Positions 36,655-45,235 of a stretch of 64,000 bases of DNA are shown piece after piece; within the stretch, counting starts at the first letter, position 1, and each line of letters opens with the position of its first letter. The DNA comes from Streptomyces rishiriensis. Lineage in GTDB: Bacteria > Actinomycetota > Actinomycetes > Streptomycetales > Streptomycetaceae. Position numbers and translations under genes: made by a program. The notes below the pieces were generated by a model, which worked only from the letters and a program-made list of their open reading frames with translations, was not told where the DNA came from and ran no database searches. The DNA lies in contig NZ_JAUSWV010000001.1 of NCBI RefSeq assembly GCF_030815485.1, forward strand, positions 248,001 to 312,000, in the 5' to 3' direction.

Positions 36655-37881
36655 TCACGCGGCAACGGCAAGTTGGGTGGGGAAGGCCGTCTGTTCGTCG
36701 AACAGCTTGCGATGCTGCAGGCAGTGGTAGAGCTGGCCGATCATGCGGTTGAAGAGGTTGCGCTGCGCGGCTGCGTGCCAGTCGCCCTGCTCGCGTCGTC
36801 GCCGGTAGTGGTCGTTGGCTCCGGCGGATGCTCGGAGTGAGGCGAAGGCCCACAGGTATCCGGCGTGGTTGAGCCGATCGTTCTTGACCCAGCGCCGGGT
36901 GATGGACGACTTCTTGCCGGAGGCCCTGGTGATGGGCGAGGAGCCGGCGTATGCCTTGAGGCCGCGGGCGTCTGCGAAGCGGGTGTGGTCGTCCCCGATC
37001 TCAGCCAGGATCCGGGCGCCGAGTTGGATGCCGAGCCCGGGGAAGCTCAGCAGGATCTCAGCGTCTGGATGTCGAGGGAATGCTTCTTCCACCGCCTCGG
37101 CCAGCTGGTCGGCGCCGGCGCAGGCGGCTTCCAGCTGGATCAGCAGGGCGAGCATCTGCTTCCCAAGTGCCTCTTCGATGAGCGGAGCCTGGTGGGCCCA
37201 GTCGGCGCGGAGGACGTCACGCAGCCGGTCGGCCTCGGCCTCGATGCCGCGCTTGCGGCCGGCCCGTTTGAGGACGGCCTGGAGCTGGGCCCGTGACAAG
37301 TGCGCCGCCCGCGACGGAGTCGGCGCGGTCTTGAGGAGCTCGCGGGCCTCGGGGCGGCATAGTCCGTTTGTCCAGGTGGCGAATGCGTCCAAGGCGGCGG
37401 GGTAATACTCGCGCAGCAGGGAGCGGAGCTGGTTGGCGATCTGCTGGCGGTTCCAGGTCGCGTCCTGCTGGGCTCGAGCCAGGACTGCGATCGCCCGGCC
37501 AAGGTCTGAGTCCTCGGGCAGTGGCCGATGAGCGTGCATGTCAGTGCGCAGGATGTTCGCCAGCACGAAGGCGTCGCCAGGGTCGGACTTCTTGCGCGAG
37601 ACCGAGTGGCGATCGCGATAACGGGCGGCGGCCATCGGATTGATCGCGAACACCTTCCGTTGCCCGGTCCTCAACACGGCGACCAAGAGGCCGCGGGAGG
37701 TCTCGATCGCGACCGGAATCGGGTTCCCCTCCGTGTCGCCGTACTCGGCGAGCAGGTCCAGTAAGACCTTGTATCCGGCGGCATCATCCGTGATGCGCCG
37801 CTTGGCTAACAACTCGCCGGTGTCGTTGACGATGGCAATGTCGTGGGTCCGTTCCGCCCAGTCGATTCCGCAGTAGATCAA
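36655..37881 (-). CDS. IS110-family DEDD recombinase, 408 aa
   Basis: IS110 recombinases join DNA with a RuvC-like DEDD domain and a C-terminal Tnp domain carrying a serine, guided by a bridge RNA. Here GIDWAERTHDIAIV (Asp7), PVAIETSRGLLVAVL (Glu), KSDPGDAFVLANILRTD (D-x-x-D) and the C-terminal FPGLGIQLGARILAEIGD with YAGSSPITRASGKKS (the Ser-rich active region) are complete. The start ATG 37881 opens at MIYCGIDWAE. No frameshift was seen. Confidence 0.9.
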   Translation of the reverse strand: MIYCGIDWAERTHDIAIVNDTGELLAKRRITDDAAGYKVLLDLLAEYGDTEGNPIPVAIETSRGLLVAVLRTGQRKVFAINPMAAARYRDRHSVSRKKSDPGDAFVLANILRTDMHAHRPLPEDSDLGRAIAVLARAQQDATWNRQQIANQLRSLLREYYPAALDAFATWTNGLCRPEARELLKTAPTPSRAAHLSRAQLQAVLKRAGRKRGIEAEADRLRDVLRADWAHQAPLIEEALGKQMLALLIQLEAACAGADQLAEAVEEAFPRHPDAEILLSFPGLGIQLGARILAEIGDDHTRFADARGLKAYAGSSPITRASGKKSSITRRWVKNDRLNHAGYLWAFASLRASAGANDHYRRRREQGDWHAAAQRNLFNRMIGQLYHCLQHRKLFDEQTAFPTQLAVAA

Positions 37882-37955
37882 GGTTTTCCCCTCCCAGCGT
37901 GCTGATGTTTGCGCTGGTCACGAGCGCATGCGGGCCACGCGAGCGACCTAATCCA

Positions 37956-38109
37956 AGGCCTCGACCATCAAGCGGTCGGGCCGCCACCTCACTAGCCGTT
38001 CGTGGCACCAGCGCACCGCACGGGCCCCGGTCTATGCAGGAGCTCAGACAGCTCGGGCCTATCAAGAGGTCACCATGCGGCGGGCTCGCACCACCAACAC
38101 CAACGAGTG
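37956..38109 (-). ncRNA. Candidate IS110 bridge RNA region, copy A
   Basis: This non-coding stretch lies 75-230 bases upstream of the recombinase start, where IS110 elements encode their bridge RNA. About 88% of it (hand count) is conserved in a second place (52704-52858) where the recombinase is mostly deleted. It contains several short inverted repeats (for example CTCGACC...GGTCGGG and GAGCTC...GCTCGGG-type arms). That the RNA is made is inferred from the family. Confidence 0.5.
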
Positions 38110-38362
38110 ATCAAGCCGGTAGTTGTTGACGGCGGCGACGGCCGTGAAGGTGCCGAGCACTGCGCGATCTACTACTAGGCATCCAAGCCCGGTCCGGGAC
38201 AGGCATCCACCCGGCGCTGCACGACCGCCACCACCACGAGTGCCAAGACCGCGCACCTGTCTAAAGCGAGGCGTTGCCCGCCCGGCAGCCACTAGATGTC
38301 ACGATCCGGCACTCGAACATCCTTGGGAACAACCGCCCCAACAGGACGCTCTTAACAATGGA

Positions 38363-39433
38363 TTAGGTGCGGGAGGCCGTGTCGGCGTTCATGCAGGCGA
38401 AGGCGGAGAGGAACATCGCGCGTTTGAGCTGCCGGTTTCCGCCTCTGGGTGCGTGTTCGCCGTGGATCGAGGTCCCCGACGACTTCGTCGTGGGGGCGAG
38501 GCCGGCGTAAGAGGCGAGGTGGGCGGCACTGGGAAAGGCGGTCCCGTCTCCGACGGTGACCAGTAGGACTGCGGCGGTCCTGACTCCGATGCCCGGCATC
38601 GAGGTCAGGACCGGGTGAAGAGGGTGGGCCTCCAGCAGGCTGCTGATCTGGGCTTCCAGTGCCCGGCGCTGGTCGTGGACCGCGGCGAGCGAGGCGGCCA
38701 GGGACGGGATCACGATGTCGAGGGTGCCGGTTCCTGGGACCACGACGGTCTGTTCGTCGAGGGCGTCGAAGATGTCGTCGATCAGCCGCGCGGCCATGCG
38801 CGGGGCCTTGGGCCTGATGAGTTCGGCGAGTCTGCGGCGGCCGGCTTTCCGCAGAGCTGCCGGGGAACCGTAGCGCTCGAGGAGCCAGGTGACAGCCGGG
38901 TGGTCGAGCCGGGGTCCGAGCACGCGCTCGAGGCTGGGGTGGAACTGCGTGAGCAGGCCGCGTATCCGGTTGCTGGTGCGGGTGGCCTCGGCCGCGAGGT
39001 CCTGGTCGAAGCCGGTCAGCACCGTGAGCTCGGCGGTGATCTCGTCGGTCAGCTCCAGCGAGCGCAGCGTGTGAGGCATCGTCCGGGCCGCGTCGGCGAT
39101 CACTGCCGCGTCCTTCGCGTCGGTTTTCGCCTTGCCCGGATAGAGGTCGGCGATCCGCCGCATCGCGAGTCCGGGCAGGTAAGCGACCTCGCATCCGGTG
39201 TCGCGGGCGACGGTCAGCGGCAGAGCCCCGATCGAGGCGGGCTGATCCACGATCACCAGGACGGTGCCGAACTTGGCTTTGAGCTTGTCGAAGACGGCCC
39301 GCAGCTTCGGCTCGCTGTTGGGCATCGGCTTGTCGAAGACCCTCTTCCCAGCCGGGGTGAGCCCGTGACCGTGGTGAGCGGTCTTGCCGACGTCCATCCC
39401 GAGGAAGACGCCCACGCCTTCGATGTCGAACAT
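38363..39433 (-). pseudogene. IS110-B transposase, main part
   Basis: ATG 39433 opens MFDIEGVGVFLGMDVGKTAH (first Asp), then VLVIVDQPASIGALPL, KAKTDAKDAAVIADAA (D-x-x-D), LTSMPGIGVRTAAVLLVTVG and SYAGLAPTTKSSGTSIHGEH. The protein breaks at ACMNADTASRT because IS110-A inserted there; its own end is at 36485-36632. It is inactive as it stands. Confidence 0.85.
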
Positions 39434-39693
39434 CGCAGCCTTTCCAGGTCGTTGACCGTGCCGGCCAGGGCGGTGGCACCGTGCTCGCGCATCCACGTTA
39501 TGCAGACCTGCCGCCCACGTCTGTGCCCGGCATTGCGCCGGACCGGGCGGTGGCCGGGTCTCTCATCAGCGTCTCCGACGGCACCCCACGGCCCGGGCGA
39601 CACCACCCCCCAGGTCATTCCTTCGACAGAGGGGACACAGTCATACCGGGCCCGGAGGCCAGCAGCCCCATTGCAGGACCGCGAAGAACATAA
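39434..39693 (-). other. IS110-B upstream non-coding region
   Basis: No gene is seen. By position it should hold the bridge RNA of element B. It shows no likeness to the element A region, as expected for a different IS110 subgroup. Confidence 0.4.
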
Positions 39694-39714
39694 CGGGGGC
39701 CGGGGGGCCGGGGG
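39694..39714 (+). repeat. G-rich tract, right of IS110-B
   Basis: GGGGGCC units matching the tract at 36388-36433. It is followed in frame by the second AraC piece. Confidence 0.6.
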
Positions 39715-39800
39715 CTCGAGTGCCTCCAGATCCGGCTGTCGCCGGTCCTGGCGGCTGCGGTGTTCGGCGCATCGACCGACCTCAGCGGGACGGTGCGAAG
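39715..39800 (+). pseudogene. AraC-type regulator, second part
   Basis: LECLQIRLSPVLAAAVFGAS and TDLSGTV fit the segment that follows the G-S-x-x-x-G strand in Streptomyces AraC-type sensors. The likeness ends near 39800, so the helix-turn-helix part is lost by another event. Confidence 0.5.
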
Positions 39801-40114
39801 TGAGCTGAGGCCCCACGAGAGACGAGGCATCGCCTCTCAGCATGTGCCCGGATGAGAAGCGGACAGCACAAAACGAGAACGGGTGGGAATCCGACAGGTT
39901 CAGCGCGACGGGACACCCGCGAACAAAGCCGAAGGAAGAATCCGCAAGGTCGAGCTGCGAAGCACTGCGAATCTGCCACCTGCATTGCGACGGGACACCC
40001 GAGGTCGCACCCACGACGGCCCACGGCCCGACCGGTGACAACAAGCCTGCCTATGTGACAACTGTCGTGCCTCGGCTCAGCGGGGATGGTCAGATCGCTT
40101 TCTGTCCGGCGTGA
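39801..40114. other. Non-coding region beyond tpg
   Basis: No gene is seen. GCGACGGGACACCCG occurs twice as a direct repeat (39905-39919, 39987-40001). The role is unknown. Confidence 0.4.
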
Positions 40115-40675
40115 TCAGTAGTCCAGGTCGAGGTAGTCGATGTCGTTGATCTCGACGTCACTGAGGCCCCGGGCACGCACACCGCCGTCCTGGAAATAGA
40201 CGTCCTTGAACCCTTCGGCGATGATCGCGCGCATCTCCTGGTCGCCGGCGCCCTGGTCGCGGGCGTCGAAGAGGCGCTGCGCGTAGGCCGGGGGAAGGTG
40301 GACGGTGAGACGGCGGAAGCGGCCGTCGTCGGTGGTGCCGACGGGTGCGGTGTAGCCGAAGCGGGCCCGCGTCTCCACCGTGACGCCTGTGGCGGTGGCG
40401 GCCTGCCGGCGGCGGCGCTTGCGAACGCGGGGCTGCCAGCGCTGCCGCACCGCCTCATCGACCTTCGCCGTGACCTCGGGCGGCGGGTGCTTGCGGGCGC
40501 CGCGCCGGTAGCGGTTGACCGAGTCGGCGGTGACACCGATCTCCGCCGCCACGGCTTTCGTACTGCCCAACTGCCGGATCAGGAAGCCGATCCGGCCCTT
40601 CAGCGTCCTGGGCGGCTCCTGGGTGAACGACTCGCGGTCGGCGCGCTCGATGGCGTCCCCGATCTCTCCCGTCAC
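40115..40675 (-). CDS. tpg: Telomere terminal protein Tpg, 186 aa
   Basis: Tpg binds covalently to the 5' ends of linear Streptomyces replicons and primes end patching. The protein has the helix-turn-helix-like TKAVAAEIGVTADSVNRYRR (39-58), a basic linker RVRKRRRRQAATAT, then VETRARFGYTAPVGTTDDGR, LTVHLPPAYAQRLFDARDQG, EGFKDVYFQDGG and the acidic end DIDYLDLDY. Length (about 185 aa) and order fit the family closely. It starts at GTG 40675, 4 bases after the tap stop, so the two form an operon. Confidence 0.9.
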   Translation of the reverse strand: MTGEIGDAIERADRESFTQEPPRTLKGRIGFLIRQLGSTKAVAAEIGVTADSVNRYRRGARKHPPPEVTAKVDEAVRQRWQPRVRKRRRRQAATATGVTVETRARFGYTAPVGTTDDGRFRRLTVHLPPAYAQRLFDARDQGAGDQEMRAIIAEGFKDVYFQDGGVRARGLSDVEINDIDYLDLDY

Positions 40676-40679
40676 GGCC

Positions 40680-42828
40680 CTACTCCCCTTCGTCCAGGAC
40701 GGCGTCGCCGCCCTTGATGTGACGGGCCGGATTCAGGCCCTGTTCCATCAGGTCGACCGCCCACAGCATCGTCTGCACACCCTCCAGCTTCGCCAGCCCC
40801 GGCGTCGGGCCGAGGCGGAACCCGCCGGGCTGCGGCTTGCCGGACGCGGCGTAGGGGAGGAAGTCGAGCGGGCTCTCCCCCGGGCTGGGGTAGACGACGC
40901 AGTCGGACAGCACCGCGAGCGGGAACAGGCCCGTCGTCCTGGCCATGTTGGAGAGCTTGCGGTGCATGTTCACCCGCGCCTTGGAGATGACGGCGGCGCG
41001 GATGTCGGGGCGCCAGGTCGGGCGTTCCAGCGCCGGCCACCGCTCCCCCGCCTTGTAGGACTTGCCCTGCGGGCGCTCGCGCAGCTTGCCGACGCCGTCT
41101 TTGACCGTCGCCTTGATCGCGGCCAGCACGGCGGCCATCACCGGGTCGTTCTGCTTGTGGTCGTGCATTGCGGCGAGAAACTGGCGGTCGTCCAGGTCCT
41201 TGGTGACGCCGAGGTCGGCGAGGGTGTCGACGTAGGCGGTCGTGCCACGGGTCCAGGTACGCACCGCTCTCGCGACGCAGGTAGGCCTCGATCGGTGAGA
41301 CGTTGTAGCCGAGTTCCTGGGCGTAGGCGACGGTGTGCGTCTGATACCAGGCCGGCCCTGTGGGACGGGTGCCGTCAGGGACGAAAGGGCTGGGCAGGCG
41401 CGGGTCGAGCTCGACGTGCGAGAGGTCGACCCGCCAGGAGCCGGGGATCTTCGGATTGAAGGCGGGGGCGTGGAAATAGTCCGGGGCGGACAGGCCGACG
41501 ACCAGGCGGGCCGCGGCCGCGAGGAACGCGGTGTTCAGGTCCAGGCCGACCGCGTACGGCAGCGTGCACTCCTCATCGCTGAGCAGGTCGACGTCGCGCA
41601 CCCACTGGTAGGCCTCTCGTTGAGGAAGCCGCCGGTCCAGCCGGATTTGACGACGACCGGGTGTTCGGCAGTGGCCTCCGGCGGCGCCGGGTCCACCGGC
41701 TCCGACCCCAGACTCCCGGGATTGTGGCCGGACACCCAGTTCCCGGTCGCGCGGTCCTGCACGGCCCGGGTCGGCGGGCGAAGTGCCGTCATCAGCTCAA
41801 GGCCGGAAACAGCCGTGGAGCCCCGCGGGGTGATCACCCGCTGGGCATAGACGCCGAGTACACGGGCGATGTCGGCCGGCTCCATGTCCGCGACGCCGGG
41901 CCAGGACCGCTCATCGAGAGCGTCCCAGGACAGCAGCGCCAGCTGCACGCACTGCCGATGCCCAGCCTGCGCCTTGCGGTAGATCCGCGCCCACGGGCCG
42001 AAACCGCGCTGAGTGAGCTGCCACTTGGCCTTGGCCACCTGCTTGACGACGGCGTGGTCGGTGGGCAGACGCAGGGAGCGGCGCTGCTCGTGACCCTCCA
42101 GGCGCTCAGGGAGTCCGAGTTTCACGGCGGCCGCGGCGGTGAGGACGATCAGCGGATCGGAGTCCTTGCCGTTGCGGTGCAGCTTCGGCGCACCGAGGCC
42201 TGACTCCTTCAGGGTCCACTCCACCAATTCGGGGATGGTCCGGGCGGGGCAGTCCAGCACGACCCCGTCGACTCCGTAAGCGGAGCCGTCACCGTCCAGC
42301 ACGGCGAGCGGCCCATGGGGGAACCGCGAGTTCAGGACAGGCCCGGCGGTCTTCTTCGGGGCCGGGCGACGCGACGATATCGCAGGGCGGGCGGCCGGAC
42401 TCTCAGGTGCGACCGACACGGCAGGCACCTCCACCGCTTCGGTGATCTCCCGCGCGGGATCCACAGGTGCGGTCCGGCCGGTGGACGCCCTGGGAACCGC
42501 CGCAGAGGGGGATTCGGCAGCGGGGGCGGGAGTAGGTACGGAAGCGGCGCCGGGCGCCCGGTGCTTCGCGCCGGGCGCCGGGTGCTTACCAGCCCAGCCG
42601 TCCAGCAGCCGCCGGTCCGCCGACAGACGCGGCTCCTTCGGCTCGCTCCGGCCGTTCTCCCAGTTCTTGATGCTCTGCGTCGACGTCTTCATCGCGGCTG
42701 CCAGGCGGGCCTGCGTAATGCCCGCGGCCTCACGCAGCACGCGCACGCTCCGCAGGGGGCGGAAGCTGCGGCTCCTCCTCGAGCAGCGCGTCGACGGACG
42801 CGAACAACTCTTCCTCACTGGTTGCCAT
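40680..42828 (-). pseudogene. tap: Telomere-associated protein Tap, three frameshifts
   Basis: Tap recognises telomere 3' overhangs and recruits Tpg. ATG 42828 (GGAGGAGG upstream) opens EEELFASVDALLEEEPQLPP. After a shift near 42745 comes the HTH (ITQARLAAAMKTSTQSIKNW), then AVLDGDGSAYGVDGVVLDCP and LKESGLGAPKLHRNGKDSDP. After a second shift near 41625 comes DVDLLSDEECTLPYAVGLDL. After a third near 41250 comes KLRERPQGKSYKAGERWPAL to EGE at 40680. All parts exist in order and nothing is missing, so either three mutations or sequencing indels broke it. Confidence 0.9.
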
Positions 42829-43030
42829 ACACGCCTCCTCCCCCTGAACACTAGCATTATTTAACCAGTTATTTACCTGCCCGATTAGCCCGATCGGAGC
42901 AAGGTGACCGGCGGGCCGGCGGGTGGCTGCCTTGTGCCTCTCCTTGCCGCACCCGGAGCTGCCGCCGCCGGCTGCTCGGCCGACCTCTGTCCTGTCTCTG
43001 CGATGTGCAGGCAGTCCCGTTCTTCTGTAG

Positions 43031-43422
43031 GTGTCCGCGATCGAGCTGCTGCCCCGCTGCCGGCGGCGGATCAACTCCTACGGCATCCGTCTGGGTCACC
43101 GCACCTACGACAGCGCGGAGTTAAGCCCGTTGCGCCGCCAGCCGTCCGGTGCCGCCCCGGACGGGCGGAGCTGGGAGCTCCACTATGACCCCTGCGACAT
43201 CTCCCGCATCCGGGTACGCAACCACCGCGAGGGCAGCTGGATCACCTTGATCTGGCGGCACCTTCGCACTGCCCCGATGCCGATGGGCGAGCCTGGGACC
43301 ACGCCCGCCGCATCCCGGCCCAGCGCGGCATCGACCCGGTGACCGAGGAGGAGATCGCCCAGGCCGCCATCGTCCTGCTGGACCGCGCTGTCTACGGCCC
43401 GGGGAACGAACCCGCGAACTGA
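43031..43422 (+). pseudogene. TnsB/TniA-like transposase, C-terminal fragment
   Basis: INSYGIRLGHRTYDSAELSP, WELHYDPCDISRIRVRNHRE and WITLIWRHLRTAPMPMGE match the Mu-type C-terminal beta-barrel of Streptomyces DDE transposases of the TnsB/TniA kind. After a shift near 43290 the frame continues AWDHARRIPAQRGIDPVTEE to TGA at 43422. The catalytic core and the partner ATPase are absent. Confidence 0.7.
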
Positions 43423-43840
43423 TCTCCGTAGTGCGACGTGCCGCCGAGTCCTCCGGTACGCCGGATCGCCCTGGCGGCGGTGCGGCCACTCCTGCCCCGC
43501 TACGCGAGAGCGGGCATGACGTGCCGATGGCGGCCCCGCCAGGTGCGGCCTTCGAAGTAAGCGAGTCCGAGGACACAGCCCGAGGCCTGCCAGCCGCTGC
43601 GGGCCCGCCTCCGGATGGGGCAGCAGATCCTGACCGGTCGGCGATTCGGTCAGAAAGGGCAGCGGACCGGGTCATGAGACGGGCCGGAAGACGGTGGCGG
43701 AGCCGATGACGCGCGAGCCGAACCTTTCGCGAACACGGTCGACGGCTGCTACGACGTCCCCTCCGCAGCCCCACATTACCGAACGGAATAGCGAAACACG
43801 TGGGCCGGTAAGCCGATCACGAGCGGGGGAGCCATGACGG
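43423..43840. other. No recognisable gene
   Basis: A Pro/Ala/Asp-rich frame (43431-43709) shows no family likeness. No repeat is seen. Confidence 0.35.
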
Positions 43841-43869
43841 GGTTCACAGATCAGTCACTAGTCATCCAC
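43841..43869 (+). promoter_or_regulatory. 29-bp element shared with 61683-61711
   Basis: GGTTCACAGATCAGTCAC, then TA, then GTCATCCAC. The copy at 61683 differs only in the middle pair (CG). It is ~185 bases upstream of the hydrolase start here. A weak match continues for ~20 bases (TAGTTT against TAACTT), which would suit a -10 box. It is probably a promoter or operator for both hydrolase blocks. Confidence 0.5.
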
Positions 43870-44053
43870 CGTAGCTGCGTAGTTTCATCCAGGCAGTGGC
43901 TTCCAGAAGCCGTCGGCAGGATCCAGCCCCGATGCCGGCCCGCTGTCCAGCAGCGTGCACAAAAACATCAGTACGCCGCTCGATGGTGCACGAGTTCCGA
44001 CCAATTCGCCTCAAGTGCCAACCGCCACCTGCTCATTCCTCCGAGGAGAAACG

Positions 44054-44932
44054 ATGCCCGATAACAAGCCGGTAGCTCAACACCGCACTGCTACCGTGAA
44101 GAATCGGAAGATCTTTTACCGCGAAGCAGGGGACCCGGACGCTCCGGCGATCGTGCTGCTGCACGGCTTTCCCGCTTCGTCCCACATGTTCAGGAATCTT
44201 ATTCCAGATCTAGCGGACCGCTATCACATCATCGCTCCTGACCACATCGGATTCGGATTCTCCGATGCACCATCAGTCGATGATTTCGAGTACTCGTTCG
44301 AGAACCTTACCGCGCACACTCTGGAACTGATTGAACAGCTCGGCCTCCAAAAGTTCGCCCTCTATATCCAGGACTACGGAGCCCCCATCGGGCTGCGCAT
44401 CGCCAGTCGCAATCCTGACCGAGTCACAGCGCTTCTCGTCCAGTCAGGGAACGCGTACCTGGAAGGCTTCACATCCTTCGCGGACACCCTCGTTGCGTAC
44501 ACGCAAAATCGTCAGGACAACGAGGCAGGCGCCCGTGAGTACCTGACGGCTGCGAAGACTCGGTGGCAGTACACGCACGGTGTCCCTGCCGACCGTATGC
44601 ACCAAATCGCTCCGGAAACGTGGACTCTCGACCAGGTGTTGATGGACCGCCCCGGCAACAAGGAAGTTCAGCTGCAACTATTCTGGGACTACCAGTTCAA
44701 CATCTCTCTTTATTCGGAGTTTCAGGAGTACTTCCGCAAGCATCAGCCTTCGACGTTGATCACATGGGGAAAGAACGACGAGATTTTCGGTGCTGCTGGA
44801 GCATACGCATACAAGAGAGACCTGCCCGATGCAGAGCTCCATCTTCTCGACGCCGGCCACTTCGCTCTTGAGTCTCATGGGTCCGAGATCGCGGATTTGA
44901 TCCGAAACTTTCTCCAGCGAGCTTTCGCTTGA
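44054..44932 (+). CDS. Alpha/beta hydrolase with Asp nucleophile (dehalogenase/epoxide-hydrolase type), 292 aa
   Basis: ATG 44054 follows GAGGAGAAACG. The triad is Asp107 (IQDYG elbow), Asp242 (KNDEIFG) and His269 (DAGHFALE), and HGFP (37-40) forms the oxyanion loop. An Asp nucleophile marks haloalkane dehalogenases and epoxide hydrolases. The halide-binding Trp after the nucleophile is Tyr here, and the Asn after HG is Phe, so dehalogenation is doubtful. It is 80% identical without gaps to the protein at 62672-63550 but has lower G+C. The substrate is unknown; it is likely a detoxification or stress enzyme. Confidence 0.85.
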   Translation: MPDNKPVAQHRTATVKNRKIFYREAGDPDAPAIVLLHGFPASSHMFRNLIPDLADRYHIIAPDHIGFGFSDAPSVDDFEYSFENLTAHTLELIEQLGLQKFALYIQDYGAPIGLRIASRNPDRVTALLVQSGNAYLEGFTSFADTLVAYTQNRQDNEAGAREYLTAAKTRWQYTHGVPADRMHQIAPETWTLDQVLMDRPGNKEVQLQLFWDYQFNISLYSEFQEYFRKHQPSTLITWGKNDEIFGAAGAYAYKRDLPDAELHLLDAGHFALESHGSEIADLIRNFLQRAFA

Positions 44933-45235
44933 AAACGTCGCGACGGTGGTCGAACACTACGGCAATTCAGCGGGTCCCCGGTTGACGACGGTGCCACGGA
45001 GCGACCGTCAGCTGTCTGCGGACGGACTGGCTCATCCGGAGGGTGCACCTGAGCAGAGTGGCCGCGAACATGGGAGCAGTTCATACGATTCGGATTCCGA
45101 CCCGGTGCGAATTACTCAAAGAATAGCGAACCGCCGGGTGTGAGCAGTCGACTCAACCGAGACCCGCGAGCCGCTTCAGAAATCACAGCTCTGCTCGAAG
45201 ACTTCAAAGCACAACCTCATCCTTCGGAGTTCACG
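44933..45235. other. Intergenic, lower G+C
   Basis: Holds the start region of the aquaporin gene; GTG 45140 is a possible earlier start in frame. Otherwise nothing was noted. Confidence 0.4.

Larger units (their letters stand above)
36634..38366 (-). mobile_element. IS110-family element A (intact), nested in element B
   Basis: Junctions can be set to the base. AG (CT on the minus strand) occurs at 36632-36633 and 38365-38366, and removing one copy with the 1733-bp element restores B's codons for R-T-Y-Y-D. CT cores without long inverted repeats are the rule for IS110. The transposase is whole, and 485 bases of non-coding DNA lie upstream of it. Confidence 0.8.
36435..39693 (-). mobile_element. 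IS110-family element B, itself split by element A
   Basis: The two transposase pieces (38367-39433 and 36485-36632) join exactly when 36634-38366 is removed. The outer limits are approximate and are set by the matching G-rich tracts on both sides and by the split AraC gene. Without the insert, B is about 1.5 kb, the normal size. Confidence 0.75.

Noticed and set aside
40115..42828. A replicon end (telomere) inside the window
   Set aside because: tap and tpg suggest linearity, but I found no run of closely spaced palindromes typical of Streptomyces telomeres, and the sequence continues on both sides.
44054..44932. Naming the Asp-nucleophile proteins haloalkane dehalogenases
   Set aside because: The halide-stabilising Trp and Asn are replaced by Tyr or His and by Phe.
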